DNA of 64,000 nucleotides from Geomicrobium sediminis (GCF_016908595.1 NZ_JAFBEC010000001.1:1-64000); one strand, 5' to 3'. Counted from the stretch's first letter, positions 26,669-36,226 are shown. Translations and numbers: made by a program. Notes: generated from the sequence alone by a model not told the origin.

Positions 26669-27967
26669 GTGTCCTCTGTAATTTTGGCTTCATTAATTTT
26701 TATTGCGACACTTGTTCTCGTTATTTGGCAACCGAAGAACTTAAACATCGGTTGGTCCGCCTGCGGAGGTGCGGTGATTGCCTTGCTTCTTGGCGTCGTC
26801 TCCTTTGGAGATGTGATTGAAGTGACAAGTATCGTCTGGAATGCAACATTAACGTTTATTGCTGTTATCATTATTTCTTTAATCTTAGATGAAATTGGCT
26901 TCTTCGAGTGGTCTGCCTTACATATGACTAGGGCTGCTAAAGGAAATGCAGTGCTCATGTTCGTCTATGTGTGTATTCTCGGTTCAATTGTGGCTGCTTT
27001 CTTTGCCAATGACGGTGCCGCGTTGATTTTAACACCGATTGTGCTTGCGATGGTCCGCTCGTTGAACTTTAACGAAGCGATGGTCTTTCCATTCATTATC
27101 GCAAGTGGCTTTATTGCCGATTCAACTTCCTTGCCACTCATCGTCAGTAACCTCGTGAATATCGTGTCTGCTGATTATTTTGGGATCGGTTTTATTGAAT
27201 ATGCGACGCGCATGATCGTGCCGAACTTTTTCTCATTAATTGCAAGCATCCTAGTTTTGTACCTTTATTTCAGAAAAAAGATTCCAAAACGCTATGATCA
27301 TGACAAACTGCAAGCTCCTAAAACGGCGATCAAAGATCAGAAAATGTTTCAATTATCATGGTGGATTCTAGGGATTTTATTAGTCGGTTACTTGGTCAGT
27401 GAATTTCTACACATCCCCGTTTCAATCGTTGCAGGCGTCATTGCGCTACTATTCTTAAGCATTGCAAGTCGAAGTCCAGTCGTTCAGACTCGCTCCGTGC
27501 TAAAGGGTGCGCCGTGGAACATTGTCTTCTTCTCGATCGGGATGTATGTCGTTGTATTCGGGCTACAAAACGTTGGACTCACCGATGTATTGGCTTCTGG
27601 TTTAGAAGCGATTGCAGAACATGGTGTTTTTGCAGCAACGATGGGCATGGGCTTTATCGCTGCGATCTTAAGTTCAATTATGAACAACATGCCAACCGTT
27701 ATGATTAATGCGATTGCGATTGATACGACGGCAATGACCGGATTAATGAAAGAAGCTCTCATTTACGCCAATGTAGTCGGTTCTGATTTAGGTCCAAAAA
27801 TTACACCGATTGGTTCATTAGCGACGCTTCTCTGGTTACATGTGTTAACCCAAAAAGGGGTAAAGATTTCTTGGTGGACGTACTTTAAAACCGGAATCGT
27901 CATTACATTGCCGGTGCTGTTCATCACATTACTTGGACTATACCTCTGGCTTATGATCATTAGTTAA
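26669..27967 (+). CDS. arsB: Arsenite efflux permease ArsB
   Basis: A 432-residue membrane protein of the ion-transporter superfamily with about 11-12 helices. Typical ArsB segments include [18 protein letters not shown] and [14 protein letters not shown]. It exports arsenite and antimonite, driven by membrane potential. GTG start with AAAGGAAG. It lies 16 nt after arsR. Confidence 0.93.
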   Translation: MSSVILASLIFIATLVLVIWQPKNLNIGWSACGGAVIALLLGVVSFGDVIEVTSIVWNATLTFIAVIIISLILDEIGFFEWSALHMTRAAKGNAVLMFVYVCILGSIVAAFFANDGAALILTPIVLAMVRSLNFNEAMVFPFIIASGFIADSTSLPLIVSNLVNIVSADYFGIGFIEYATRMIVPNFFSLIASILVLYLYFRKKIPKRYDHDKLQAPKTAIKDQKMFQLSWWILGILLVGYLVSEFLHIPVSIVAGVIALLFLSIASRSPVVQTRSVLKGAPWNIVFFSIGMYVVVFGLQNVGLTDVLASGLEAIAEHGVFAATMGMGFIAAILSSIMNNMPTVMINAIAIDTTAMTGLMKEALIYANVVGSDLGPKITPIGSLATLLWLHVLTQKGVKISWWTYFKTGIVITLPVLFITLLGLYLWLMIIS

Positions 27968-27979
27968 GGAGCAGATAAC

Positions 27980-28393
27980 ATGAAAAAGAAAACTCTATAT
28001 TTCCTTTGTACTGGTAACTCTTGTCGCAGTCAGATGGCAGAAGGATTTGGGAAGCAGATTCTTTCAAATGAGTGGGACGTTTACAGTGCCGGAATTGAAG
28101 CACACGGACTAAACCCCTACGCCATCAAGGCGATGAATGAAATCGGAATTGATATTTCAAACCAAACCTCTGATCAGATTGATATGGAGCTACTTCAAAA
28201 CGCTGACCTTGTTGTCACCCTTTGCGGCGATGCAAAAGATAAGTGTCCCATCACGCCTGCTCACGTAAGACGTGAGCATTGGGGCTTTGACGATCCAGCA
28301 AAAGCCACAGGCACACATGAAGAAAAGTGGGGAGTTTTTCAGCGTGTTCGTGACGAAATTCAAACACGAATTCACAATTTCAAACGAGACTAA
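27980..28393 (+). CDS. arsC: Arsenate reductase, thioredoxin-coupled
   Basis: A 137-residue low-molecular-weight-phosphatase-fold reductase turning arsenate into arsenite for ArsB. P-loop CTGNSCRS (Cys10, Cys15) and relay cysteines Cys82 and Cys89 in [10 protein letters not shown] are all present. It lies 12 nt after arsB and ends the operon. Confidence 0.95.
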   Translation: MKKKTLYFLCTGNSCRSQMAEGFGKQILSNEWDVYSAGIEAHGLNPYAIKAMNEIGIDISNQTSDQIDMELLQNADLVVTLCGDAKDKCPITPAHVRREHWGFDDPAKATGTHEEKWGVFQRVRDEIQTRIHNFKRD

Positions 28394-28440
28394 ACAGGCA
28401 TCTTAAAACAACAGAGACGTTATCAAGAACACGCAGGATT

Positions 28441-28487
28441 AAAAAATAAAGCCAATGACTAGTTAAATGTCATTGGCTTTATTTTTT
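28441..28487 (+). terminator. Terminator of the ars operon
   Basis: Perfect 19-bp stem ending in GCCAATGAC / GTCATTGGC with A and T runs on its outer part and a 9-nt loop. Confidence 0.92.
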
Positions 28488-28566
28488 ATAAGCACTGATA
28501 AATTATATAGAAACTCCTTTTGATCATATTAACTTTTCTTAATATTGATTATAATGTTATAGGTAC

Positions 28567-28788
28567 TCATTTTCTCTTTTGACTAATTTCTATAAATAAT
28601 CTTGTTGTAAAAAATATTACTAATCCAATAAAAAGTATCACAGAATGTATATTATATAAATCGTCAAGAACCCACATACTGTAAATAGACATAAATAATA
28701 AAAACGAACCCCAAAATGCAAACGTTAAAAAAGTAGCTACATTTACACTACGCCTGTCTGTTGACTCACTGTCTCTTTCAAAAAACAC
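28567..28788 (-). CDS. Small two-helix membrane protein
   Basis: A 73-residue protein starting with GTG 5 nt after GAGGTG. A charged N-terminus (ERDSESTDRRS) is followed by two hydrophobic helices and a basic tail. No family recognised. Confidence 0.55.
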   Translation of the reverse strand: MFFERDSESTDRRSVNVATFLTFAFWGSFLLFMSIYSMWVLDDLYNIHSVILFIGLVIFFTTRLFIEISQKRK

Positions 28789-28987
28789 TGGAACACCTCA
28801 TTCATAAAAATATATTGCTATCTTAACATCTTGATAAGTTAAAATTCGCGCTAAAAAACTTTTCTCTTGGACGGTGGTTTTACACCCTTTCTCTTCCGGA
28901 CTTGCGATGAAAAATCGGGAAGATTGTGTTCTAGATGTTGGTTACGTATAAACGCTAATTACAAATTTCAATATCCAACAATCGATA

Positions 28988-29016
28988 TTGAGAATCATTA
29001 TCATTTGTTGTATACT
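28988..29016 (+). promoter_or_regulatory. Fur-controlled promoter
   Basis: TGAGAATCATTATCA (28989-29003) matches the 7-1-7 Fur box TGATAATNATTATCA with one mismatch. It overlaps the -35 TTGAGA (28988-28993); a 17-nt spacer leads to -10 TATACT (29011-29016). Confidence 0.8.
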
Positions 29017-29057
29017 AACTCCTAAAGAGTCATATCACGGTTTAAGGGGATCTGATT

Positions 29058-29768
29058 ATGCAAATTTACTGGACGAAAATAAATAAGATTGTCGAAGAAA
29101 CACCAGAAGTTAAAACGTACTTACTCGACTGCCCTGAGGATTTCACTTGGGAAGAAGGAGCTCACACTCACTTCGCATTCGAAGGATTTAATGCTGGTGA
29201 AAAACCAAATCGTAGCCTCATCCGTCATATGTCAATTTCCACATTGCCACACGAGAATTCAATCGGTATTACAACGCGAATCAAGGAAGAATGTTCGGAA
29301 TTCAAATCCATTTTACGTAACCTTGACGTTGGGCATGAAGTTGCGATCTTTAAGACGCATTCGAATATACCACTTAAAAGAGAAAACAAAAATGTGTACC
29401 TCTTGTCCTCTGGTGTTGGTCTAGCAACGTTCAGACCACTTTTACTTGATTATTTCGATCGTGCAGACAACGTTAGCCACATCCATTCCTTGAACATCGA
29501 TTCATCAAAAGATTACCTCTTCACAACGTTATTTGAACCGGCACCTGATAAGAAATTCACATCACAGTTCGTCGATAACCGTCATGATTATTATGAAGAA
29601 GTGAAGAACCTTTCTGCAGACAAAGATGGTCTTTTCTACGTTGTTGGAAGCGATGAGTTTCTTACTGAAAACATCAATGTTTTGCTCGAACAAGGAATTA
29701 AACCGGAACAAATTAAACTCGACAAACATCAAAAGCAACTTGATAAGTTTTTAACAATCGAAGTTTAA
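29058..29768 (+). CDS. Ferredoxin-NADP reductase-fold flavin oxidoreductase, iron-regulated
   Basis: A 236-residue protein. The FAD-binding beta barrel has the RHMSIST motif (RxYS/T type, about 56-62), then a nucleotide-binding half with LLSSGVGLATFRPLL and YVVGSDEFL. No iron-sulfur motif or transmembrane segment is visible. The Fur box over its promoter suggests a role in low iron, such as reducing ferric chelates or feeding a haem or siderophore enzyme; this is inference. AAGGGG precedes the ATG. Single gene with its own terminator. Confidence 0.78.
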   Translation: MQIYWTKINKIVEETPEVKTYLLDCPEDFTWEEGAHTHFAFEGFNAGEKPNRSLIRHMSISTLPHENSIGITTRIKEECSEFKSILRNLDVGHEVAIFKTHSNIPLKRENKNVYLLSSGVGLATFRPLLLDYFDRADNVSHIHSLNIDSSKDYLFTTLFEPAPDKKFTSQFVDNRHDYYEEVKNLSADKDGLFYVVGSDEFLTENINVLLEQGIKPEQIKLDKHQKQLDKFLTIEV

Positions 29769-29783
29769 TTAGCTGAATGATGG

Positions 29784-29826
29784 GAGGTACAAGCGAGGTA
29801 TAACAACCTAGCTTGTGCCTCTTTTT
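29784..29826 (+). terminator. Terminator of the flavin reductase gene
   Basis: GAGGTACAAGC / GCTTGTGCCTC stem (one T-G wobble), then TTTTT. Confidence 0.8.
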
Positions 29827-29862
29827 ATGATAAGCTTTAAGTAAGAAAAGTGAGTTGATCTT

Positions 29863-30330
29863 ATGAATGAAAGAAAAGCAGAGATTGTAGGACATCATAG
29901 AAAAACGATCGAATTCGTACATTCTTTGCATGAAGTAAGTGAAGAAACATGGCGGATGGAACTAGGAGCTGGTCAATGGAGCGTAGCCGAAGTGATTGGT
30001 CACTTGATTCCTTGGGATGAATTTGTTTTGCAAAAGCGGATTCCTTATCTATTCACGAACGAACAACTTCCAAAAGGACCTGAAGCAACGACCCTAAACA
30101 ACGCATCCGCATTCAAATCTAGAAATGAAGAAAAGAGTGCAACAATTCGTCAGTTTGTTTCAGTACGATCCAATCTTCTTAACGCCATTCATGAGATTTC
30201 CAATAACCGTTGGAAAGAAGAACTCCTTATTGGTCAAACACGGTTGCAGTTATATGACTACTTTAATGGACTTGCTGAACATGATCTTCACCACTTCGCC
30301 CAAGTGAAACGAGTGGTTCAGCATAACTAG
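29863..30330 (+). CDS. DinB_2-family protein
   Basis: A 155-residue four-helix protein with the DinB histidine pattern: GQWSVAEVIGHLIPWDEF (His about 47) and GLAEHDLHHFAQVKRV near the C-terminus. Possibly thiol-transferase-like. Not closely similar to the DinB protein at 24033. Confidence 0.8.
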   Translation: MNERKAEIVGHHRKTIEFVHSLHEVSEETWRMELGAGQWSVAEVIGHLIPWDEFVLQKRIPYLFTNEQLPKGPEATTLNNASAFKSRNEEKSATIRQFVSVRSNLLNAIHEISNNRWKEELLIGQTRLQLYDYFNGLAEHDLHHFAQVKRVVQHN

Positions 30331-30376
30331 GAGCTCAGAATTTATAATATTCAAATATAAATAAGGAGGAATACTT

Positions 30377-30817
30377 ATGAAACTTGATAACATTCGATTG
30401 CTCGTCTCGAACTTCGATGACTGTTTGCACTTTTATGAAACGATTATGGGATTCTCACTTACTTGGGGAGAACGAGGTGGGAATTATGCAAGCTTTGATG
30501 TTGGTGAAGGCAGCGTATTAGCTTTGTTCAAAAAAGAGCTGATTGCTGAGACTGTCGGAACGAAAGAACTACCAGAACAAGTAAGATCTCAGGATCCATT
30601 CATGTGTATCTTTGAAGTCTCGGATCTAGAAGAAACAGTACGAGAGATTAAGGAACGAGGCGGGAGATTCATTTCAGATATTGAAGCTATGCCGTTATGG
30701 GGAATCTCGACTGTACATTTACGAGACCCAGATGGAAATTTAATCGAATTGATTACGAAGTTGCCACAAGAGAAATGGGACGAATCATTAGTGGAACAAC
30801 ACCAAAGATATTCCTAG
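30377..30817 (+). CDS. VOC-family (glyoxalase/bleomycin-resistance fold) protein
   Basis: A 146-residue protein with two beta-alpha-beta-beta-beta modules: MKLDNIRLLVSNFDDCLHFY and the second half ending HLRDPDGNLIELITK, with the usual Glu ligand. Likely a metal-dependent small enzyme or binding protein, substrate unknown. AAGGAGG lies 9 nt upstream. Confidence 0.85.
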   Translation: MKLDNIRLLVSNFDDCLHFYETIMGFSLTWGERGGNYASFDVGEGSVLALFKKELIAETVGTKELPEQVRSQDPFMCIFEVSDLEETVREIKERGGRFISDIEAMPLWGISTVHLRDPDGNLIELITKLPQEKWDESLVEQHQRYS

Positions 30818-30888
30818 CGTTTGGTTCGTCCGTTGCCTTAAGACTTTTTTTAGAACAATGATCTAGAAGGATCACGGTACATACTAGT

Positions 30889-30923
30889 AGCACAAGGTGC
30901 ACCATTAACCTGTGCTTTTTTTG
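30889..30923 (+). terminator. Terminator downstream of the VOC gene
   Basis: AGCACAAGG / CCTGTGCT stem with a one-base bulge, then a run of seven T. Confidence 0.75.
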
Positions 30924-31005
30924 TTACTAAGAAACATATATTTATAACATCCTACTTTTGTGATACACTTCATCAGCATTAAGTCGCTTGATAAGGAGGG
31001 TCCAA

Positions 31006-32223
31006 ATGCAACTGTCACCTGAAGAACAGTCCAATCGTTATTATACGTTTTTACTGATTCTCGCAATCTTAATTATCGCATCAACGTTACGTTCACCGAT
31101 GACTTCGGTTGGTCCACTCGTTCCCTTTATTCGAGAAGATCTTCAAATCTCAAACTCTACGGTTGGACTTTTAAACACACTCCCTCTTATTGCATTTGGT
31201 CTCTTTTCACCATTTGTACCTAGACTATCGAGAAAATACGGCATGGAAGTTACGTTAATGTTGGCGATGGTGGTTTTATCATTCGGGATTTTCATTCGTT
31301 CAACCGGCTCCGTCTCGTTATTACTGACAGGGACCGTGTTACTCGGTATTGGTATTGCCGTCGGTAATGTACTCATGCCTGGTTTAATAAAAATGAGTTT
31401 CCCTTATCGGATCGGTCTTATGACCGGCATCTATTCGGTCTCCATGAATGTCTTTGGTGCGCTTGCATCAGGCATATCTGTACCTGTCGCATCATCGGCA
31501 TTGTTTAGTTGGCAAAGCGCATTGCAGCTTTGGGGAATCTTGTCTGTCGTAGCGATTATTGTACTTCTGATGCGACTACCTGCGATTCTCGCAGAAGATA
31601 AAAAGGTGCCTGGTAAAGTCAACAATCAACCTTCATCTGCCTTGTTTAAATCAAAAATCGCTTGGGCCGTCACATTATACATGGGCTTTCAATCGTTTAT
31701 CCCATACAGCATCTTTACGTGGCTTCCTGATATGATGCTAGAAAAAGGATTTGATGCAACCGAAGCTGGGTGGTTTATGGCCATCTATCAAGCAGGTCTC
31801 ATTCCAGCTACATTTATCGTGCCGATGATTGCTGCTAAAATGCACAATCAACGAATGCTTGCGTTCTTATCCGGCGTTCTATTGTTTACGGGTTTATTAG
31901 GAACATCGCTTTCCAGCTCTTATTTCATTCTTGTTTTTCTCATTTTAACTGGCATGGGCGCGGGTACAACGTTTAGTTTAGCGATGATGTTCTTTGTCTT
32001 ACGTACACGCACAGTTACCGAATCTGCTCAATTATCCGGAATGGCTCAATCCGTCGGTTATCTCATTGCTGCGACTGGACCGATTCTTCTAGGAACTGTT
32101 GCGCAATGGACAAATGGCTGGACAGTCCCATACATGATTCTCATGGGCGTTGCCACTTGCATTGCTTTGTTTGGCCTCGTAGCAGGTCAGAATAAACTAG
32201 TGACTGCAGATTCTAAAGAGTAA
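31006..32223 (+). CDS. MFS transporter, CynX/NimT type
   Basis: A 405-residue, 12-helix major-facilitator protein. Early ASTLRSPMTSVGPLVPFI and VGLLNTLPLIAFGLFSP match the CynX/NimT (2-nitroimidazole and cyanate) group. The open frame starts at TTG 30988, inside the ribosome site; ATG 31006 follows AAGGAGG by 6 nt. Export of a small toxic compound is likely but unproven. Confidence 0.85.
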   Translation: MQLSPEEQSNRYYTFLLILAILIIASTLRSPMTSVGPLVPFIREDLQISNSTVGLLNTLPLIAFGLFSPFVPRLSRKYGMEVTLMLAMVVLSFGIFIRSTGSVSLLLTGTVLLGIGIAVGNVLMPGLIKMSFPYRIGLMTGIYSVSMNVFGALASGISVPVASSALFSWQSALQLWGILSVVAIIVLLMRLPAILAEDKKVPGKVNNQPSSALFKSKIAWAVTLYMGFQSFIPYSIFTWLPDMMLEKGFDATEAGWFMAIYQAGLIPATFIVPMIAAKMHNQRMLAFLSGVLLFTGLLGTSLSSSYFILVFLILTGMGAGTTFSLAMMFFVLRTRTVTESAQLSGMAQSVGYLIAATGPILLGTVAQWTNGWTVPYMILMGVATCIALFGLVAGQNKLVTADSKE

Positions 32224-32239
32224 CGACATGTGACCTCCA

Positions 32240-32280
32240 CTAGCACAGAATGCATCTTGTTCTGTGCTAGTTGACTTTTT
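32240..32280 (+). terminator. Terminator of the MFS gene
   Basis: Perfect 11-bp stem CTAGCACAGAA / TTCTGTGCTAG with a 9-nt loop and a following T run. Confidence 0.88.
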
Positions 32281-32303
32281 ACGCTGAAGCCTTTCCTACC
32301 ACA

Positions 32304-33497
32304 CTACCTTTTAGAGGCACTTCCTGAGACATTGACTCTCTTTGCTACAAAGAAATAAACGAATACATGTACAAATAGACCTCCAATGAAAAGATTGAAT
32401 ACGTTTGCAGTAGACGTAAGCATGGATGTAGCGAAAAATACAATAGCTAATTGAGTATAGAGCATGATCAAGACAAACGTTAAGAAAGAATCTTTTCTCT
32501 GAAATTCTGAAATCGGATACAATGTGACACTTTGATTCAGTTCATGTTGCAAAGGGGTTACTTGAGATCCAGTCATAAATAGAACTAGAAGATTAAAAAC
32601 CCCTCCATTTGCTGGCATTGCATAATTAACAACGATGCCAATTGCAGTCAGTCTTAAATAAAGGTAAAAATAATCATTATGTCGTACAAACAACTGTGAG
32701 TATAGATAGACGAATGTATGGCTCTGTCTACTTGGGATGCATCTTTTCAGAATCATTGTAAGCAATCGTCTACGTCGAAAAGAACGTTTTAGATTAGGAA
32801 CATCTATGAAAAAGTTAATAAATTTATAATTTCTTACTAAAGCACGTTCTTCTTCATCAATTAGCCACTGCCAATTCAACTTTCTTTTTTTACTTGTAAA
32901 GTAAATTAAATAGACGAAATTGGCACTCATTAATACAAGTACATACATCCAATCATTTCCAAGTAAAAAGTAGCACATTACATACAGCAATAAGAGCCTG
33001 TTCAACCGATGTAACATAAGTTGTACACGGTTATCTAACCATTGCTCAATCCACTTCATGAAAATGTTACAAGCAGCAACCCCCACTATAAAAATAAGAA
33101 AGAGAAAGTTTATCGTCGTTGCTTGCAAAAATAGAGTTAAAAATACAGTTAAGAAACTCACCAAGATAACAACATTAATCACAAAACTATACAGAATGGA
33201 TTTAATAAAATAGTTCTTTAAACGCCATTCTAATGGCAGCAAAAAGGGGATGTCTGCCCTTTTAACAAAAGTACGGACTTTTGTACACATTAATAGGTAA
33301 GTTACAAAGAGGGATCCGATTACTTCAACAGGTAGTTGAGGAGGAACCCACTCTAGAAATAAATGAAAAAAATAAATGAAAATACTACTCATGATCAGGA
33401 AAAAATAAAAAACATTGGCCCCAATAATTGAATAATACCTGAACATTTTTTGATAAAATTCCTGTACCCTTAAACCCCATATTGTTTTTATATCCAT
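32304..33497 (-). CDS. EcsB-like ABC transporter membrane protein, without an adjacent ATPase
   Basis: A 397-residue membrane protein with about ten helices in clusters. KVRTFVKRADIPFLLPLEWRL matches the signature of EcsB, the permease of the Ecs exporter that affects secretion and RIP proteolysis in B. subtilis. EcsB is normally next to the ATPase EcsA; here the neighbours are an MFS gene and an enoyl-CoA hydratase gene. AGGTG lies 5 nt before the ATG. It is probably a second copy that borrows an ATPase, or a relict. Confidence 0.68.
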   Translation of the reverse strand: MDIKTIWGLRVQEFYQKMFRYYSIIGANVFYFFLIMSSIFIYFFHLFLEWVPPQLPVEVIGSLFVTYLLMCTKVRTFVKRADIPFLLPLEWRLKNYFIKSILYSFVINVVILVSFLTVFLTLFLQATTINFLFLIFIVGVAACNIFMKWIEQWLDNRVQLMLHRLNRLLLLYVMCYFLLGNDWMYVLVLMSANFVYLIYFTSKKRKLNWQWLIDEEERALVRNYKFINFFIDVPNLKRSFRRRRLLTMILKRCIPSRQSHTFVYLYSQLFVRHNDYFYLYLRLTAIGIVVNYAMPANGGVFNLLVLFMTGSQVTPLQHELNQSVTLYPISEFQRKDSFLTFVLIMLYTQLAIVFFATSMLTSTANVFNLFIGGLFVHVFVYFFVAKRVNVSGSASKR

Positions 33498-33719
33498 TAG
33501 TGCACCTATACCTTTATCAAATCTCTTAACCTTTATTAAGTTTTACGTAAATGACCATTTTCCTTTATTTCCATAAAGATACTATAAACACTTTATCTAC
33601 TTTGACGCAGCATTCTCCTCACTTTAAAGGATGTGCCAATCCCAACACATGAATCATTCTGTAACTTTAACTCCGCTTTACATAATCTGAATATTACCAC
33701 TTCAACTAAATTAACAATT

Positions 33720-33745
33720 GTGATACGTTAACCAGTATGTATCAC
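33720..33745. repeat. Spaced inverted repeat upstream of the enoyl-CoA hydratase gene
   Basis: GTGATAC (33720-33726) and GTATCAC (33739-33745) are exact complements across 12 nt, about 60 nt upstream of the gene. It could be an operator. I saw nothing else in the 310-base gap 33498-33807. Confidence 0.4.
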
Positions 33746-33807
33746 CTTTCTTTTCGCACCACTCTCATTTACAATGAACTATTTCAATTAACTAAGGAGG
33801 AACGGAT

Positions 33808-34596
33808 ATGGAACACATTCTCGTTGAAACAAAGGATGGCGTACGCACACTCAAATTAAATCGTCCGGAACGCCTAAATGCGGTAAACAGTCAATTAAGT
33901 TTAGAGATTGTACAAGCGTTCAAAGAAGCTTCACTCGATGATGAAGTACGAGCAGTCATCGTCACGGGGAATGGTCGTGGGTTCTGTGCAGGACTTGACC
34001 TTGAAGATCTCGGAAACCGGAAAGCATCTGAGAAAACGCGTCATGAGACGTTAGATGATCTTGGATGGGTTGGGCATCAAGCATTAGGGATTGTTCAGTG
34101 TGATAAACCGGTGATTGCAGCCATTAACGGTGTGGCTGCTGGTGCAGGATTTGCCCTTTCACTCGCGTGTGACATTCGCTTTATTAGTGAAAGTGCCAAA
34201 GTAACGACGGGTTATATTCGTAGAGGTTTAAGTCCAGATGCAGGAATGTCTTACTTCTTACCTCGCTTAATTGGTTATCCGAAAGCAGCAGAACTCATCT
34301 TTACGGGACGTGACATTGCCGCTCAAGAAGCAAAAGAACTGGGACTCGTAAACGATGTGTTACCGGATGACGAACTATATAACCACGCACTTAACTTAGC
34401 AAAAGAAATAGCAGCAGGACCTCCCGTTGCGATGACCTATTCGAAACGTCTTTTAACAGCAAGCAACGACATTGACCTTACTACCTTGCTCAAACAAGAA
34501 TATTTACTCATTCAAAAATGTTTCCAAACAAATGACGTCCAAGAAGGTGTTCAAGCTTTTCTGGAGAAGAGAAAACCAGTTTTCCAAGGTGAGTAA
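33808..34596 (+). CDS. Enoyl-CoA hydratase/isomerase family protein
   Basis: A 262-residue crotonase-fold enzyme. Oxyanion-hole motifs are VTGNGRGFCAGLDL and AAINGVAAGAGFALSLACD. The second catalytic-Glu position of hydratases is replaced around SPDAGMSYFLPRLIG, where an Asp occurs, as in many isomerase-like members. It may hydrate or isomerise a 2-enoyl-CoA. AAGGAGG lies 7 nt upstream. It could supply the next step after the acyl-CoA dehydrogenase at 5289 but is not linked to it. Confidence 0.87.
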   Translation: MEHILVETKDGVRTLKLNRPERLNAVNSQLSLEIVQAFKEASLDDEVRAVIVTGNGRGFCAGLDLEDLGNRKASEKTRHETLDDLGWVGHQALGIVQCDKPVIAAINGVAAGAGFALSLACDIRFISESAKVTTGYIRRGLSPDAGMSYFLPRLIGYPKAAELIFTGRDIAAQEAKELGLVNDVLPDDELYNHALNLAKEIAAGPPVAMTYSKRLLTASNDIDLTTLLKQEYLLIQKCFQTNDVQEGVQAFLEKRKPVFQGE

Positions 34597-34637
34597 TTAC
34601 ATCTTTTGTAATCGTTATCATTATTGAATAAACTGCC

Positions 34638-34672
34638 GAAAATACCCGAATTAATCGGGTATTTTCAAATCT
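34638..34672 (+). terminator. Terminator of the enoyl-CoA hydratase gene
   Basis: Perfect 12-bp stem GAAAATACCCGA / TCGGGTATTTTC with a 5-nt loop. Confidence 0.85.
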
Positions 34673-34762
34673 CTTCTGGCAAGTAATCCTTATACATGTA
34701 AACGGCATTCATATTGCCTTTTAAAGTTACAAAAAGGACCCATTGATTGGCTCTGGAATTAT

Positions 34763-34969
34763 CTAATCATTGATCAATTTCACGGTGTTTCCAAAGACCT
34801 TATTCAAAACTGTAGTTAAATAATAACCCGTACAAATAATAAGTAGGCTAGCAACCCCTGTCGTTGGATCAATTCCAAAACGCGCACTCGCTGAAGCAAC
34901 GACATACGTTACGATAAAAGCTAGCAACATCAAAAACAATGCGCTATGTGTCTTCCTTTTCAAACTCAT
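34763..34969 (-). CDS. Small two-helix membrane protein
   Basis: A 68-residue protein with helices at about 10-30 and 38-56 around ARFGIDPTTGVASL. The start is uncertain: ATG 34978 has no clear ribosome site, and ATG 34969 lies directly after GGGGGTG. Family not recognised. Confidence 0.5.
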   Translation of the reverse strand: MSLKRKTHSALFLMLLAFIVTYVVASASARFGIDPTTGVASLLIICTGYYLTTVLNKVFGNTVKLIND

Positions 34970-35041
34970 CACCCCCATTGTATATTCAGTTACGCCCGTT
35001 ACTCACGAAACGTTTCAAAAAAACTGATTTTTATTTAATTG

Positions 35042-35104
35042 TTTACCTTGTATTACAAGATATACTCAATTATTATAAACGTATACCTTGTTTAACAAGT
35101 TATA
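35042..35104 (+). promoter_or_regulatory. padR promoter with tandem PadR operators
   Basis: Two 23-bp dyads share CTTGT..ACAAG cores: 35042-35064 (9 of 11 arm bases match) and 35082-35104 (10 of 11). Centres are 40 bp apart. -35 TTGTAT (35048-35053), 17-nt spacer and -10 TATTAT (35071-35076) lie in and between them, so PadR probably represses itself. Confidence 0.7.
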
Positions 35105-35120
35105 CGAAAGGTGTTTATCT

Positions 35121-35459
35121 ATGTCTCAAACACAAATGTTAAAAGGGATTATTGATGGTTGTCTTCTTGCAATTATCAACGAAGAGGAATGTTATGGATA
35201 TGAAATGGCTACTCGCTTAAGCCATTATGGCTTTTCTTCAATTAGTGAAGGGACAATATATCCTGTGCTTTTACGATTACAAAGAGAAGAGCTCGTGAGT
35301 TCTACACGTAAGCAATCAACCGCTGGACCGAAACGGAAATATTACAACTTAACTCAAAAAGGTGAGGATGAATTAGCAGTATTCTTAAGAAATTGGAATG
35401 AAATCAGCCGTAACGTAAATGCTGTCATAACTAGAGAGGTGGAGGAAGAGGAAAAATGA
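35121..35459 (+). CDS. PadR-family transcriptional regulator
   Basis: A 112-residue winged-helix regulator. The N-terminal LKGIIDGCLLAIINEEECYGYEM and wing region EGTIYPVLLRLQREELVSS are typical of PadR. A short C-terminal helix serves dimerisation. ATG 35121 has GAAAGGTG 7 nt upstream and replaces the TTG at 35088. It overlaps the next gene by 4 nt, forming a regulator-membrane protein pair. Confidence 0.88.
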   Translation: MSQTQMLKGIIDGCLLAIINEEECYGYEMATRLSHYGFSSISEGTIYPVLLRLQREELVSSTRKQSTAGPKRKYYNLTQKGEDELAVFLRNWNEISRNVNAVITREVEEEEK

Positions 35460-36226
35460 ACGCTCATGTATTGAGTAAGACAAGCCAACAGTTTCTTGAA
35501 AATTTAAGAATGTATTTATTTACATCTGGAAAACGTGAAAGTGAAATAAATGATATTCTCCAAGAACTAACAGAGCACTTAACCGATGCAGAAAGAGAAG
35601 GAAAGTCCACAGAAGAGATTGTTGGTCAGTCACCTAAAGCGTACATGAAAAGTTTGTCATCAGAAATGAATCGTGATTATCGTACATGGGGATTAAAGAT
35701 TATACCGATGTTACTTCTTGGGGCTATATCTTTTCTTTTTATTCAAGACTTATTGCAAGGTGAATTTGCATATAGCACGATTCAAATAACAGGATATTTA
35801 TTATTTATTATTTCATTTCTAGGTGGGGTTTTGATTGCTTTTAACCATTTAGCAAAATCTAAGAAATCATTCTTAAAAGAAATGACTTGGCTAGGAATAC
35901 CTGTCCTGCTAAGTATGCTAATTCTAATTGGTGCGTTAATTCTTGATCAGAATGTTGTTTCTCCAATGATAGAATTTGGAATTATTGGTCAAACCTTGCT
36001 GTCCTTTCTGATGATTATATTTGTCATCTCCTTTTCATTTTGGGCAAGAACCTTTATACTTCCAATCATTTTAATCGCCTTTCATCTGCCGCCTATCTTG
36101 TTAGCTTATACGCCTTTAACAACAGATATACAGTCACTACTCGCTACTGTAATTGCTTTTGGTGTAATTATTCTTTACCTGATGTTCATGAATGATGAAG
36201 ACGATGAAAAGTCTTATGCTACTTAA
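35456..36226 (+). CDS. HAAS/DUF1129-like membrane protein, PadR partner
   Basis: A 256-residue protein. The N-terminal cytoplasmic helical domain (about 1-75) contains SEINDILQELTEHLTDAERE, the pattern of HAAS domains fused or linked to PadR-controlled membrane proteins. Six membrane helices follow. Function unknown; probably an envelope-stress or transporter-related effector. The ATG overlaps the padR stop. Confidence 0.7.
   Translation: MNAHVLSKTSQQFLENLRMYLFTSGKRESEINDILQELTEHLTDAEREGKSTEEIVGQSPKAYMKSLSSEMNRDYRTWGLKIIPMLLLGAISFLFIQDLLQGEFAYSTIQITGYLLFIISFLGGVLIAFNHLAKSKKSFLKEMTWLGIPVLLSMLILIGALILDQNVVSPMIEFGIIGQTLLSFLMIIFVISFSFWARTFILPIILIAFHLPPILLAYTPLTTDIQSLLATVIAFGVIILYLMFMNDEDDEKSYAT

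Noticed and set aside
34602-34630. Fur-box-like TTGTAATCGTTATCATTATTGA
   Set aside because: About 11 of 15 matches and it lies between the 3' ends of convergent genes, not at a promoter.
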